Source: Streptomyces sp. NBC_00390 (GTDB lineage: Bacteria; Actinomycetota; Actinomycetes; Streptomycetales; Streptomycetaceae). Taken from it: 64,000 bases of DNA. The notes under the pieces were generated by a model, which saw only the letters and a list, made by a program, of their open reading frames with translations, had not been told where the DNA came from and made no database searches. The stretch's first letter is position 1. Every line of letters begins with the position of its first letter. Below are positions 49,475 to 58,741 of this stretch, piece by piece. The DNA lies in assembly GCF_036057275.1 (NCBI RefSeq), contig NZ_CP107945.1:682001-746000 (forward strand), read 5' to 3'. The position numbers and the translations under genes are program-made.

Positions 49475-49967
49475 GCGAACTCCAACGGTTATTGAACGAG
49501 GCCGTGCAAGGCTAACAACCACCGTTGATCCGCCATCACCGATCCCCCAATCGCCCGATCACGCCGGCTCCGGGCTCGTCCCGGCCGGTCGCCGGACCCG
49601 GTCCACCGGGGCGGTCGCACGGCGGGACACAGGGCGGCCTGCGCATCGCCGCCCGTCCGCAGCCACCGAGTCCGCACGGCGCTGTGCGCAGTGCCCATCG
49701 GGGCACCGGGACTTCCGGAGGCAGTGTCATCTCCTGTACGGCGAGGCCGAGATGTGCGCCACATCGCAGAAGCCGAATGAGAGCGGCTCACTCGCGCCGC
49801 GTATCGCTTCATGACAAACCAACCCGTGCGGCTTCGGCCGCCCCGGGATCCCCCTGCCTCCGGAGATCACATACCGCTTGATTCTGGTGCTTATCTGTTC
49901 ACGACAAGACATCCTCCACCTCTCCGGGACCGGACATCTGGTGGATGTCGGTTGAGGAGGACTGCCG
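49475..49967. other. Divergent intergenic region
   Basis: About 490 bp between the XRE-like gene and the peptidoglycan-binding protein. Frames seen here are Arg/Pro-rich and lack ribosome binding sites. An AT-richer part near 49860-49910 probably holds the rightward promoter. Confidence 0.35.
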
Positions 49968-50888
49968 GTGATAGTCGACGACACCGAACCTGAGCGAGCT
50001 TTCGGTTCAGCACCTGACACCGAGCACTCGATCACGAACTCCTTCCAGCGGGTGCTGGATGCGCTGGACGCCGCACGCGCCGAGCTCCGCCGGACCGACC
50101 CCCATCTGTACGGGGCCCACGAGGAGCGAGGCCGGGCCGGGAGCCCGTCGCCCGCCCCGTCGTCCGTGGTGGTGGAGCCGCTGTGGGCCCGCGGCGCCGA
50201 CCTGAGGGACGACCCGGCCGCCGCGGTGGGCGAACCGCTGTGGGCGGGGAACGCACCCCCGGCGGACGCCCCTCTTCCCGGCGCCGCCCCGCTCCCTGGA
50301 TTCCTGGAGGAAGACCCGGACCACCGGAACACCCCGCACCCCGAGGAGCCCTGGTGGGCCGCGGCCCGCCGGGACACGGTCTCTTCGGGCACCGCTGGGT
50401 CGCACACCGCCCGGTGGCCGGACGACACCCGGGAGACGGCACCACACGCCGCCCGCTGGCGTGTGAGGATCACGGGCCGTGTGCTGCCGCGCCTTCCCGT
50501 CAAGCGGGTGCGTATCGCCGGGGCGTTCGGGGTGGGCGCGGCGAGCGGTCTCATGGTCGCCTCTTCGCTCCTGACCAACGGCGGCACCATGCCCCCGGTC
50601 CCGTCCGCGCCCTCCGCACAGCCCGAGTGGCCGCTGCCCGACGATGCTGCCGCGTCGCCCCCCGCGGGCGCGCTGAGGCAGGGGGACGACGGGCAGGAGG
50701 TGTCCGACCTGCAGAAGCGTCTGCTCCAGGTCCCCAACATCTACGACGACGGTGAGACCGACGGCTACTACGACATCGAAGTGCAGGCGGCTGTGGCCAG
50801 GTTCCAGGAGTGGTACGGCGTCCGTGGCGACGAAACCGGCGTCTACGGCGACAGCACCCGACGCGACCTGATGTCGCGCACCCAGTAG
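49968..50888 (+). CDS. Membrane-anchored peptidoglycan-binding protein
   Basis: A 306-aa protein. The N-terminal 180 residues are an acidic, Pro-rich cytoplasmic region with ITNSFQRVLDALDAARAELRR near the start. One membrane helix follows at about 185-205 (AGAFGVGAASGLMVASSLL). The outer part carries a PG_binding_1 domain (about 238-304: LRQGDDGQEVSDLQKRLL, AVARFQEWYGV). GAGGAGGA precedes GTG 49968. It would tether cytoplasmic partners to the wall. It converges on the large binding-protein gene. Confidence 0.85.
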   Translation: MIVDDTEPERAFGSAPDTEHSITNSFQRVLDALDAARAELRRTDPHLYGAHEERGRAGSPSPAPSSVVVEPLWARGADLRDDPAAAVGEPLWAGNAPPADAPLPGAAPLPGFLEEDPDHRNTPHPEEPWWAAARRDTVSSGTAGSHTARWPDDTRETAPHAARWRVRITGRVLPRLPVKRVRIAGAFGVGAASGLMVASSLLTNGGTMPPVPSAPSAQPEWPLPDDAAASPPAGALRQGDDGQEVSDLQKRLLQVPNIYDDGETDGYYDIEVQAAVARFQEWYGVRGDETGVYGDSTRRDLMSRTQ

Positions 50889-50987
50889 CGGGACGGCGGC
50901 CGGCGGCGGCCCCTCATGGGCGGCTTCGGCCACCCTGCGCCGGCTGCCGAACCGGGGAGTTGTCGCCACACGCGGCAACCCTGGCGC

Positions 50988-53804
50988 TCATGGACAGGGG
51001 TGTGCCTCCCCGGCCGTGCCCCAGGTGTCCGGATCGTTCAGGCCGAGCGGCTTGTCGGGCAGCAGCCCGCACGCCATCCAGGTGGTCACGCTCTTGTCCA
51101 TGTGCGACTCGAGAATGTAGACGGCCTTGTTCGGCGGGTACTTGTGCCGGGTGTCGAGTGAGAGGAGTCCGGACGCGCCCGAGAAGTTCTGGACGCCCGG
51201 ATTCGACAGTCGTGCGTAGACGTCCGTCGGCTGGAAGCGGGCATCGGTGTTTTCCGCGGTCTTGTACTGGGCGTACACCGAGTTGATCACTTCGGAGGCC
51301 ACACGGAGTGCATCGTAGGCTCCGGCCGCGTTGCCCTCCGGTACGACCCTGTCCTTGAACACTTCCCGGAAGCGGTCGGTGAACTCCGAGTACGGGCTGT
51401 CGGGGGTCTCCTTGCCGTTGGAGTTGTTGAACATCACGTAGTACGGCTTCAGTACGGAATGCTTCTTCAGCATCTCCGCCGGATCCTGAAGGTACTTGGC
51501 GGCTGTGCTCTCGGAGAGGACGGCGACCTGTTTGCCGTCCGACTTCCGGCAGTCCGCGGCGCCTTGCAGCGCGTCGAACAGTTCCGGCATCTCGCCCGAG
51601 CGTCCCGCGTAGACGATGAAGCCGCCCGTGTCGCGGACCTCGGTGCAGACGTTCCTGGCCACGTCCGAGACGATCTGCCCGTTCCGGTTCTCGTAGTAGG
51701 GAACGGTGACCACCTTCCCGCCCTTGTACTTCTCCGAGAACTTCGCCCCCAGATCAGCGCTGAAGAATGCGTCGTCCGGGTCGTAGACCACGACCGCCGT
51801 CCTGCCGCCACCGTCCACGTTCGTCGTCAGCTCGCCGATCTGCTCGGAGTGCCTGGAGAACTCGGCCATGATCTCGGCGGTGCGCTCGTTCGACGGAGAG
51901 ACCTGGAAGTAGTAGGACGGGGACCTTTCATCGACCATTCTGCTGCCCGTGACGGAGTTCCCGATGACGGGGATGCTCGCCGCGGAGAGTTGCTGCACCG
52001 CCGCGAACGACGAGGGCCGGCTCTGCGTGATCCCGATGACCGCGGCGATCTTGTCCCGGTCCTTCCGGTCGATGATCTCCTGCGCGACATCGGGGCCCGG
52101 TGAGCTCTGCGAGCCGTACGCGAAGTACTTGCCGGAGTTGGCGATCAGAAGACGTATCTGAACTATGTCCCCCTCTCGGCCGTTCACCTCTTTCTGCGCG
52201 GCCAGGGCGCCCCGCAGGCTCTGGATGCTGACCGGAGTGGAATCGCCGGGCTCCGCGGTCAACGGCGCGAAGAACACCAGGGTGCGGTAAGGCCGGTTGC
52301 TGTTCACGGCCTCCTCGTTCTGCTCTGCGGCAATGCTCTCCAGCTCCAGCAGTTCGTCGTCCCGGCCGGCAACTCCCAGATGGCATTCCCGCCCGTCCGT
52401 GATGCCCACGATCTCCCCCGTGCTCACGGGATGGCACGACGGCGGCCGCTCACCGTCCCCCACGTAGAAGGCCGTCGCACCGGCGACGAGAGCCAGCGCC
52501 ATGAGCGGAGCCCCCACGGCCCGTACGTAGTCGCCCCGACCGTTCGCGCGCACGGAGACCTTCGGATTCGTCTCCAGCCACCGGTCCGCCGGGCCGTCGT
52601 CATCGCCGGCGGACAGAGGGACCAGGTAGACGGCGGAGGCGGAACTCCGGGCGTACAGCGCATGCACCTTGTCGGCGACGCCCGTGACGCTCCGGGGATC
52701 GGCCGCAACAGCTTGGGCGTACGAGGGAGGGTGCTCACCGGCGAGCGCGCCGAGCACCATCAGCGGAGCCGGCGGCTCGGTGCGGACGATGTCCGCGTAG
52801 GTGTCGAGGAGCCGGCGCACGGGCGTGCCCTCTTCACCCACGGCCGGCAGGAGCAGCACGAAGGGCCACTGGCGTCGGGCCCGGTAGACCCAGAGTCTCG
52901 ACGGCCGGGCGGCCCTCGACAGGTCGTTCAGCAGGGCCATGAGCAGCATGCGCTGGATCAGAGCGTGATTGCCCCGGGAGGTGCCGGACCTGGTGATCGC
53001 CAGTGCCATCCGGAGGAAGTTCGGTCCCTTGGGGCGCCGGGAGCCGACCCAGCGCGCGGTGCGGCGTCTGCTGAGCCACAGGCCGTAGAACCGCCGGGGC
53101 AGTCCGACGACGAGCAGCTGGAACAGCGAGAGCCAGATGGTCGCCAGGAAGCTGGTGCCGCTGGCGCCGGCCAGCCGCGCCAGCGTCCCCAGGAGGGGTC
53201 GGCGGCCGAGGAGCTGGAGGTAGAGCTCGTCCCGCAGGCGCCGTCGCTTGCCGGCGGCCGAACCGGCGCCCACGGATATGTCCAGAACCGCACGGCAGGT
53301 GTGGAAGCGGGGGAGCCTGAGCTCGCCTGCATCGTGCGGCATGGAGTTCTCGAACTGGTCGACGATGCTGTCGAGGAGGGCGACATGCGGTTCGGCCGCG
53401 GCGCCCGGATCCTCGCCGGGCGCGGGGGCGGGAGTGGGCGGAGTTGAATCGCCGTCGTCGATCAGCGCGTGCGGGACGAGGTCGGTCGTGCGGTCGAGGT
53501 CCTGCTCGAAGAGGCGGTCCCGGTAACCCACGATGATCGATCGCACGGTGGAACCGGCCCCTGCACCGGCCGCTGTGGTTGCGCCGGAAGGACCGGAGGC
53601 CCCGCCGTCACGGCGCAGCAGCACCACCGGTAACCGACGGCTTCCCTTCCGGTTTCCGGCGAAGGCGTCGAACTGTTCGATCAGGTACTCGATCCCCTGG
53701 GGAAGCGGCCGCTGCACACGTACTCCTTCAAGGCTCAGGGCGGCCAGGGCCGCTGCCTGCCCGTCCTCCGGGTTGGCCCGCCGCGCAGCAGAACAGGCGA
53801 ACAC
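50988..53804 (-). CDS. 938-aa protein: cytoplasmic N-terminal region plus extracellular solute-binding (Peripla_BP_6-like) domain
   Basis: Residues 1-200 are cytoplasmic and resemble a receptor-like module. A hydrophobic stretch (SFLATIWLSLFQLLVVG, near 220-235) is followed by about 190 residues with VLLLPAVGEEGTPVRRLLDTYADI. A transmembrane helix lies at about 435-455 (VGAPLMALALVAGATAFYV). The outer 480 residues match a leucine/amide-type binding fold: VQIRLLIANSGKY, IAAVIGITQSRPSSFAAVQQLSAASIPVIGNSVTGS and YYFQVSPSNERTAEIM. It looks like a signalling receptor using a binding-protein sensor rather than a transporter part. The only start found is GTG 53804, shortly after an in-frame TAG, so the N-terminus is uncertain. 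Confidence 0.75.
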   Translation of the reverse strand: MFACSAARRANPEDGQAAALAALSLEGVRVQRPLPQGIEYLIEQFDAFAGNRKGSRRLPVVLLRRDGGASGPSGATTAAGAGAGSTVRSIIVGYRDRLFEQDLDRTTDLVPHALIDDGDSTPPTPAPAPGEDPGAAAEPHVALLDSIVDQFENSMPHDAGELRLPRFHTCRAVLDISVGAGSAAGKRRRLRDELYLQLLGRRPLLGTLARLAGASGTSFLATIWLSLFQLLVVGLPRRFYGLWLSRRRTARWVGSRRPKGPNFLRMALAITRSGTSRGNHALIQRMLLMALLNDLSRAARPSRLWVYRARRQWPFVLLLPAVGEEGTPVRRLLDTYADIVRTEPPAPLMVLGALAGEHPPSYAQAVAADPRSVTGVADKVHALYARSSASAVYLVPLSAGDDDGPADRWLETNPKVSVRANGRGDYVRAVGAPLMALALVAGATAFYVGDGERPPSCHPVSTGEIVGITDGRECHLGVAGRDDELLELESIAAEQNEEAVNSNRPYRTLVFFAPLTAEPGDSTPVSIQSLRGALAAQKEVNGREGDIVQIRLLIANSGKYFAYGSQSSPGPDVAQEIIDRKDRDKIAAVIGITQSRPSSFAAVQQLSAASIPVIGNSVTGSRMVDERSPSYYFQVSPSNERTAEIMAEFSRHSEQIGELTTNVDGGGRTAVVVYDPDDAFFSADLGAKFSEKYKGGKVVTVPYYENRNGQIVSDVARNVCTEVRDTGGFIVYAGRSGEMPELFDALQGAADCRKSDGKQVAVLSESTAAKYLQDPAEMLKKHSVLKPYYVMFNNSNGKETPDSPYSEFTDRFREVFKDRVVPEGNAAGAYDALRVASEVINSVYAQYKTAENTDARFQPTDVYARLSNPGVQNFSGASGLLSLDTRHKYPPNKAVYILESHMDKSVTTWMACGLLPDKPLGLNDPDTWGTAGEAHPCP

Positions 53805-54202
53805 GGTGATCGTGATCGCCTGTCCGCAGCGGCGGATCCAGCCAAACTAGCGGTGGTCGAGCGGTCGCCGTGGGTGAACGACCGGGTTGCCCGGGAGCCG
53901 CTGGACGCGCGCACCGCCCGGACGCCGTGACGGCATCGGGACCGAATCCGGTACGGCACCGGGCGCTCCCCGACGGGATCACACGACCATCGCCCGTCCC
54001 GGCAGCGAACGGAGTCTCGCCGCGGTGCCCAGGACTCGTGGCGTCCGGCGGGTAGTTGCGGAGGCACTGGTACGAGCCCTGCCGGACACGGGCGACGGCG
54101 TCAGGGCAGGCAGTCACCGGACGCGGCCCCACGCGGGAAGCCTCGATCAGGCCGCCGTCGCCCAGCGGATGCGATCACGCGCGGAAGTGCCAGCATGGCT
54201 GT
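53805..54202. other. Divergent intergenic region
   Basis: About 400 bp between the large binding-protein gene and the isochorismatase-like gene. No supported gene, promoter or strong hairpin was seen. Confidence 0.35.
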
Positions 54203-54766
54203 ATGGGCAGATCCGCGGTCGTCGTGATCGACATGATCAACACCTACGATCACGCGGACGCCGACCTGCTGATCCCGTCGGCCGCCAAAGCCGTGCCGGC
54301 GGTCGTCCGGCTCATCGAACGAGCACGCCGGGACGGCGTTCCGGTCATCTATGTCAACGACAACTTCGGTGAATGGCGCTCCCACCACGGCGAGATCCTC
54401 GACACCGCCCTCGCGGGCCCGCACGCCGATCTGGTCGAGCCCCTCCGCCCCGACCGTGACTCTTTGTTCGTGCTGAAGGCTCGGCATTCGATCTTCTACG
54501 AGACCCCTCTCGCCTACCTGCTGTCCCAGCTCACCGTGGATCACGTGGTGTTGTGCGGACAGGTCACCGAACAATGCGTGCTCTACTCGGCCCTCGACGC
54601 CCACATTCGTCATCTGCGGGTCTCGGTGGCCGGCGACGCCGTCGCGCACATCCATCCGGAACTGGCCGAGGCAGCGCTGAAGATGATGCAGCGCAACATG
54701 AACGCCCAGGTCGTCGGCACGGATTCGGTCGGGTTCGACGGACCACCGCCCGGACGGTCCGCATGA
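54203..54766 (+). CDS. Isochorismatase-family cysteine hydrolase (second copy type)
   Basis: A 187-aa enzyme with the Asp-Lys-Cys triad: VVVIDMINTYDHAD (Asp near residue 10), LKARHSIFYETPLAYLL (Lys) and LCGQVTEQCVLYSALDA (Cys, near residue 118). It differs clearly from the paralogue at 35.5 kb. Members hydrolyse amides or vinyl ethers; the substrate is unknown. No strong ribosome binding site precedes ATG 54203. It converges on the PLP decarboxylase gene, 58 bp away. Confidence 0.87.
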   Translation: MGRSAVVVIDMINTYDHADADLLIPSAAKAVPAVVRLIERARRDGVPVIYVNDNFGEWRSHHGEILDTALAGPHADLVEPLRPDRDSLFVLKARHSIFYETPLAYLLSQLTVDHVVLCGQVTEQCVLYSALDAHIRHLRVSVAGDAVAHIHPELAEAALKMMQRNMNAQVVGTDSVGFDGPPPGRSA

Positions 54767-54824
54767 CGTCAGGGCGCGAGCGGCTGGGCATCACGACGCC
54801 GCATCGTGAACCGCTGACCTGCCG

Positions 54825-56321
54825 TCAAGCGCTGTTCTTGGTGGTGACCCGCACGGTGCGCAGCTCAGGGTCCGCCGCGTCGGGAACATTCATCCCGGCG
54901 TCGATCCCCGTCCGCAGATAGCACAGCACCCGTTCGGTAAGACGCTCACCGGGCAGTACGGCCGGAATGCCCGGCGGGTACGGGGTGACCATCTCCGCCG
55001 CGACCCGGCCTTCCGCCGCATCGAGCGCGACATCCTCGGTGGCGGCGAAGTACGCGTCGCGTGGAAGGCAGACCTGTTCCATGCGCAGCCCGGCCGGGTC
55101 CGGCACGTCCACCCGGGGAGCCGGCCGCAGCTCATCCGCGTGGGGCGCGAGATCCTTGAGCGCGGTCAGCAGGGTGCGCGTGGTGTCGCTGTCGTCGGCA
55201 TGGGTGAGCTGTGCGCTGATGCGGCGATGGTCGAACAGATGCATGTCGATGCGATGGTGCTCGCGCAGCCAGTCGGCGGCGTCGTAGCCGCTGATGTGCA
55301 GGCCCGTCAGGTCGATGACCACCGGCAGGGGGTCGAACTGAGCGGCCAGGTCCGGGCCGCAGAAGTCATGCGCGTCGTTCACATGCAGACCGTCGATGCG
55401 TTCGATCGCCACACGGACGCGTCCGGCAAGATCCAGCGCCCTGGTCAGAAGGGCCTCGCCGTGCCGGACCATCTGGCGGCGCCAGCCGTCGATGCCGGCG
55501 TAGAGCAGCACCGACGGGCTCGTGGTGCCCAGCAGGTCGGCCCGCGATGCGAGGTCCGCCGGGTCGATCAGGTCGCCCTGCAGATGGAACACCGAGCCCT
55601 GTTCCAGGCCGCTGCCCATCTTGTGGATGCTGGTGACACAGATGTCGGCCCCTGCGTCCATCGCCCAGACGGGCAGGTCGCCGTGGAACGGCAGATGAGC
55701 GCCCCACGCCTCGTCCACGACAAGGGGCCTGTCCCGGCGGTGGCAGACCTCGGCGATGGCGGTGAGATCTGCCGCGGAGCCGTAGGGCGTCGGGCTGGTC
55801 ACCAGGGCGCCTCGCGCGTCGGGATGCTCCGCGAAGGCCTTCTCGTAGGCCGCTGCCGACGGCGGATGGGCGAGGTGCCGCTCGGCGTCCCATGCCGGCT
55901 CGACCCACACGGGCTGCAGACCGCACAGGATCAGCCCGGACACGACGGACTTGTGAGCGTCCCGTCCCACGAGCAGTTTCTCGTGCGGCGAGGCCACGGT
56001 GAGCATCGCTGCCTTCACCGAGAGCGAGCTGCCACAGGTGGAGAAGAAGGTGTGCTCGGCGTGCACGGCCTCGGCCATGAGCCGCTCCGCGTGTTCCAGC
56101 ACCCGCCCGCGTGTGCGCCTGTCGTCCAGTCCGCCGCTGGCCAGGACATCTCCGAGGAAGACGGCGTCGCCGAGGATCCGGCGGACCTCCGGGTCCGCGC
56201 CGCGGGCCTGCTTGTGTCCCGGCGGCGAGAAGGCGAGTTCCTCGGCCCCGTGGTACCTCGCGAGCGCCTCCAGCACCGGGGCCTCACGCTGGTCAAGAAC
56301 CTGTCGCTTGTCCGTACCCAT
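54825..56321 (-). CDS. Orn/Lys/Arg decarboxylase-family PLP enzyme
   Basis: A 498-aa fold-type I PLP enzyme. The cofactor lysine is in SIHKMGSGLEQGSVF. Upstream are FFSTCGSSLSVKAAML, DAHKSVVSGLILCGLQPVWVEP and VVDEAWGAHLPFHGDLPVWAMDAGAD, the conserved cofactor-binding aspartate region. The C-terminal domain ends EMVTPYPPGIPAVLPGERLTE, which is universal in the family. It should make a polyamine precursor (cadaverine, putrescine or agmatine); the residues seen do not settle which. ATG 56321 has GGAAGG ahead; an upstream ATG is less well placed. Confidence 0.9.
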   Translation of the reverse strand: MGTDKRQVLDQREAPVLEALARYHGAEELAFSPPGHKQARGADPEVRRILGDAVFLGDVLASGGLDDRRTRGRVLEHAERLMAEAVHAEHTFFSTCGSSLSVKAAMLTVASPHEKLLVGRDAHKSVVSGLILCGLQPVWVEPAWDAERHLAHPPSAAAYEKAFAEHPDARGALVTSPTPYGSAADLTAIAEVCHRRDRPLVVDEAWGAHLPFHGDLPVWAMDAGADICVTSIHKMGSGLEQGSVFHLQGDLIDPADLASRADLLGTTSPSVLLYAGIDGWRRQMVRHGEALLTRALDLAGRVRVAIERIDGLHVNDAHDFCGPDLAAQFDPLPVVIDLTGLHISGYDAADWLREHHRIDMHLFDHRRISAQLTHADDSDTTRTLLTALKDLAPHADELRPAPRVDVPDPAGLRMEQVCLPRDAYFAATEDVALDAAEGRVAAEMVTPYPPGIPAVLPGERLTERVLCYLRTGIDAGMNVPDAADPELRTVRVTTKNSA

Positions 56322-56584
56322 CCTCCACGCCTTCCCCGGGTCGCTGCTTCCAGCACAGATCACCGGCGCGGGTCACAGCGGTGAATGAGGGCGGCCGGGG
56401 TAGCCGGGCCGCGTGTGCCCCTGGCCGGCCTTCGAGTGGCCGTCAAGGCACCCGCCCCGAGTGTGTGCACGGACGCGACCGATGAAGCATCTCCGCATAC
56501 CGGCATGGACCGTATCAGAACGGGCACCCGCCGATCACGGCTCGCGTGAGTGGGCCATGCTTCCGAGCTGAGGAAATCGGCACC

Positions 56585-57271
56585 ATGACGTACACGTCGC
56601 AGGCCCTACGAGCACCCTGGCAGGTCGGGCAGGCCTACGAGGTCTACACCCCGCAGGCCGACACGCACCTTCTCGCCGAGGCGCTCGAGGATGCAGCGCC
56701 CTGCACCGGAAGGGACGTCCTCGATCTGTGCACCGGTACCGGCGTGCTCGCCCTGGCCGCCGCGCGTCGTGGCGCGCGGGTGAGTGCCGTCGACAGTTCG
56801 CCGGAGGCCGTGGCGACAGCCAGGGCCAACTCCGGCCTCGACGGTCCCCCGGTGCAGGTGCTGCGGGGCGATCTGTTCACGCCGGTGAAGGACCGTCGAT
56901 TCGATCTGATTGTGAGCAATCCGCCCTACGTCCCCGCGCCTGATCGCCGTCCGCCAGACCGGGGACGCGCCCAGGCCTGGGACGCGGGGCCCGACGGGCG
57001 TGCCGTGCTGGACCCGATCTGCGCACAGGCGCCGCACATGCTGCGGCCGGGCGGCGCGCTGCTGATCGTGCAGTCCGCGCTGTGCGGAACGGCGCGGACG
57101 CTCACGCAGCTGCGGTGCCGGGGCCTCGACGCCGCGATCGTCCGACGGCGGCAGGTGCCGTTCGGACCGGTGCTGCGCTCCCGCGCCGGCTGGCTCGAGA
57201 CGCGCGGCCTCATCTCCCCCGGCGAGTCGATGGAAGAGCTGGTGATCATCCGTGCCGAACGTACCCGGTGA
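56585..57271 (+). CDS. HemK2/MTQ2-type class I SAM methyltransferase
   Basis: A 228-aa methyltransferase. Motif I is DVLDLCTGTGVLALAAA (residues about 40-56), and the NPPY catalytic motif that flips in an amide N is in IVSNPPYVP (near residue 118). NPPY enzymes modify glutamine in release factors or N in nucleic acids. GAGGAA lies ahead of ATG 56585. Its end overlaps the start of the CDGSH gene, making a three-gene operon. Confidence 0.88.
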   Translation: MTYTSQALRAPWQVGQAYEVYTPQADTHLLAEALEDAAPCTGRDVLDLCTGTGVLALAAARRGARVSAVDSSPEAVATARANSGLDGPPVQVLRGDLFTPVKDRRFDLIVSNPPYVPAPDRRPPDRGRAQAWDAGPDGRAVLDPICAQAPHMLRPGGALLIVQSALCGTARTLTQLRCRGLDAAIVRRRQVPFGPVLRSRAGWLETRGLISPGESMEELVIIRAERTR

Positions 57272-57458
57272 GTGCCCGCCCCGCCGCATGGTTCTGACCG
57301 ATGACGGGCCGATGCTCGTCGACGGTCCCGTGGAGCTCACCCTCGACGACGGCACGACCGTGAGGTCCGACCGTTTTGTCGTGGCCGTCTGCACGTGCCG
57401 GCGCAGCCGCACCTACCCATGGTGCGACACCAGCCACCGCCGCAGGAGCAGGACATGA
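57252..57458 (+). CDS. CDGSH iron-sulfur domain protein
   Basis: A protein of up to 68 aa carrying the three-Cys, one-His [2Fe-2S] motif CTCRRSRTYPWCDTSH, in which the usual Gly of CDGSH is Thr. The start may be GTG 57252 (overlapping the methyltransferase) or ATG 57288. Such proteins act as electron or cluster carriers. Its stop overlaps the next ATG (ATGA), which implies translational coupling with the diiron-type oxidase. Confidence 0.88.
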   Translation: MPNVPGECPPRRMVLTDDGPMLVDGPVELTLDDGTTVRSDRFVVAVCTCRRSRTYPWCDTSHRRRSRT

Positions 57459-58558
57459 CCCTTCCCATGCCTGACCCGCGGGCCACGACCACCACGGCCA
57501 CGGCCACGTCAGCAGGCGCCGTCCTTCCGCAGGCACGAGGCGAGGTGTCGAGCGACCTGCTGGCCGCCCTGCGCGGCGCGGTCGGCACGCACCTTCCGGA
57601 CCCCGCGGCCGCCTCGCGCGCGGCGCCGTTCTCGGAGGATCTCCAACTGGCCCTCTACATCTGCTACGAACTGCACTACCAGGGCTTTGCCGGCGTCGAC
57701 GCGGCATGGGAGTGGGATCCGGAACTCCTGCGTCTGCGCGGCGCGATGGAGCGCCGCTTCCTGGCAGGGCTGCGCGAGGGAACAGCGGGACATCCGGGCC
57801 TGGAGACCGCTCTCGACGACATCGTCGTCGAACCCGTCGACGGAACAGGTATCACCCACTTCCTCGCCGAAGAGGGCACGCTGTGGCAGCTGCGGGAGTA
57901 CGCGGCTCAGCGCTCCCTGTACCACCTCAAGGAGGCCGATCCGCACGCCTGGGTCATCCCCCGGCTGCGAGGCCGGGCCAAGGCCGCGTTCGCTGCCGTC
58001 GAGTTCGACGAGTTCGGCGCCGGGCACCCCGAGCGCATCCATGCGCAGCTCTTCGCCGATCTCATGCACGACCTCGGCCTGGACACGACCTACGGGCGGT
58101 ATCTGGACGCTGCCGGACCGGAGATGCTGGCCACGGTCAACATGATGTCGCTGTTCGGCCTGCACCGGGCGCTGCGAGGCGCCCTGGTCGGGCACTTCGC
58201 AGCGGTGGAGACGACGTCCTCGCCCGCGTCGCGACGACTGGCCGGGGCGATGCGCCGAACCGGCGCAGGCCCCGCAGCGGAACACTTCTACGCCGAGCAC
58301 GTCATGGCCGACGCCGTGCACGAACAGGTGGTACGCCGGGACGTCATCGGCGGACTGCTCGCGGAAGAGCCCTCGCTCGCATCGGACATGGCCTTCGGCC
58401 TGGCAGCGACGGCCATGCTCGACGACCGGTTCGGGGACCGGCTGACGTCCATGTGGCGCACGGGGCGCACGAGCCTGCGCGTACCGCTCGGCATTTCCCG
58501 CGCCGAGCACGACCGCGGGACGACGCCGCCCCGGGAACGGGAACCTGGCCGGACCTGA
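57455..58558 (+). CDS. Iron-containing redox enzyme family protein (heme-oxygenase-like diiron fold)
   Basis: A 367-aa all-helical protein. LALYICYELHYQGFAGVDAAWEW, the acidic-histidine helix ITHFLAEEGTLWQLREYAAQRSLYHLKEADPHAW and ERIHAQLFADLMHDLGL, then AEHFYAEHVMADAVHEQ match the heme-oxygenase-like diiron oxidase family, with Glu, His and Asp as likely iron ligands. Members catalyse varied oxidations of amino-acid or fatty-acid substrates. GCAGGAG precedes ATG 57455. The CDGSH protein encoded just upstream is a natural electron donor (inference). The last 25 residues are Pro/Arg/Glu-rich. Confidence 0.85.
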   Translation: MTLPMPDPRATTTTATATSAGAVLPQARGEVSSDLLAALRGAVGTHLPDPAAASRAAPFSEDLQLALYICYELHYQGFAGVDAAWEWDPELLRLRGAMERRFLAGLREGTAGHPGLETALDDIVVEPVDGTGITHFLAEEGTLWQLREYAAQRSLYHLKEADPHAWVIPRLRGRAKAAFAAVEFDEFGAGHPERIHAQLFADLMHDLGLDTTYGRYLDAAGPEMLATVNMMSLFGLHRALRGALVGHFAAVETTSSPASRRLAGAMRRTGAGPAAEHFYAEHVMADAVHEQVVRRDVIGGLLAEEPSLASDMAFGLAATAMLDDRFGDRLTSMWRTGRTSLRVPLGISRAEHDRGTTPPREREPGRT

Positions 58559-58655
58559 CGTGACCTAAGGAGGCACCGTCGAGGACCGGCATGAGCACCG
58601 GGATCCCGGTGCGCGCCACCCGCGTCCGGTGACGCGCGGCGCCTGAACCAGCCCC

Positions 58656-58680
58656 GACCGGACCGGACCGGACCGGACCG
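58656..58680. repeat. Pentanucleotide repeat (GACCG)5
   Basis: Five perfect GACCG units in the 180-bp space between the diiron-oxidase gene and the convergent SRPBCC gene. It is a simple slippage-prone repeat with no visible coding or regulatory link. Confidence 0.9.
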
Positions 58681-58741
58681 GCGCGGCGTTCCGCTGCCAT
58701 GAAGCGGTTCGCCGGAGCGAGACCCCTCGTGAACAGCCGAG

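Noticed and set aside
49489..49812. Leftward frame of 107 codons in the intergenic region
   Set aside because: No ribosome binding site, no recognisable motif, Arg/Pro-rich composition.
58656..58680. (GACCG)5 as a regulatory contingency repeat
   Set aside because: It lies between convergent gene ends, away from any promoter or reading frame.
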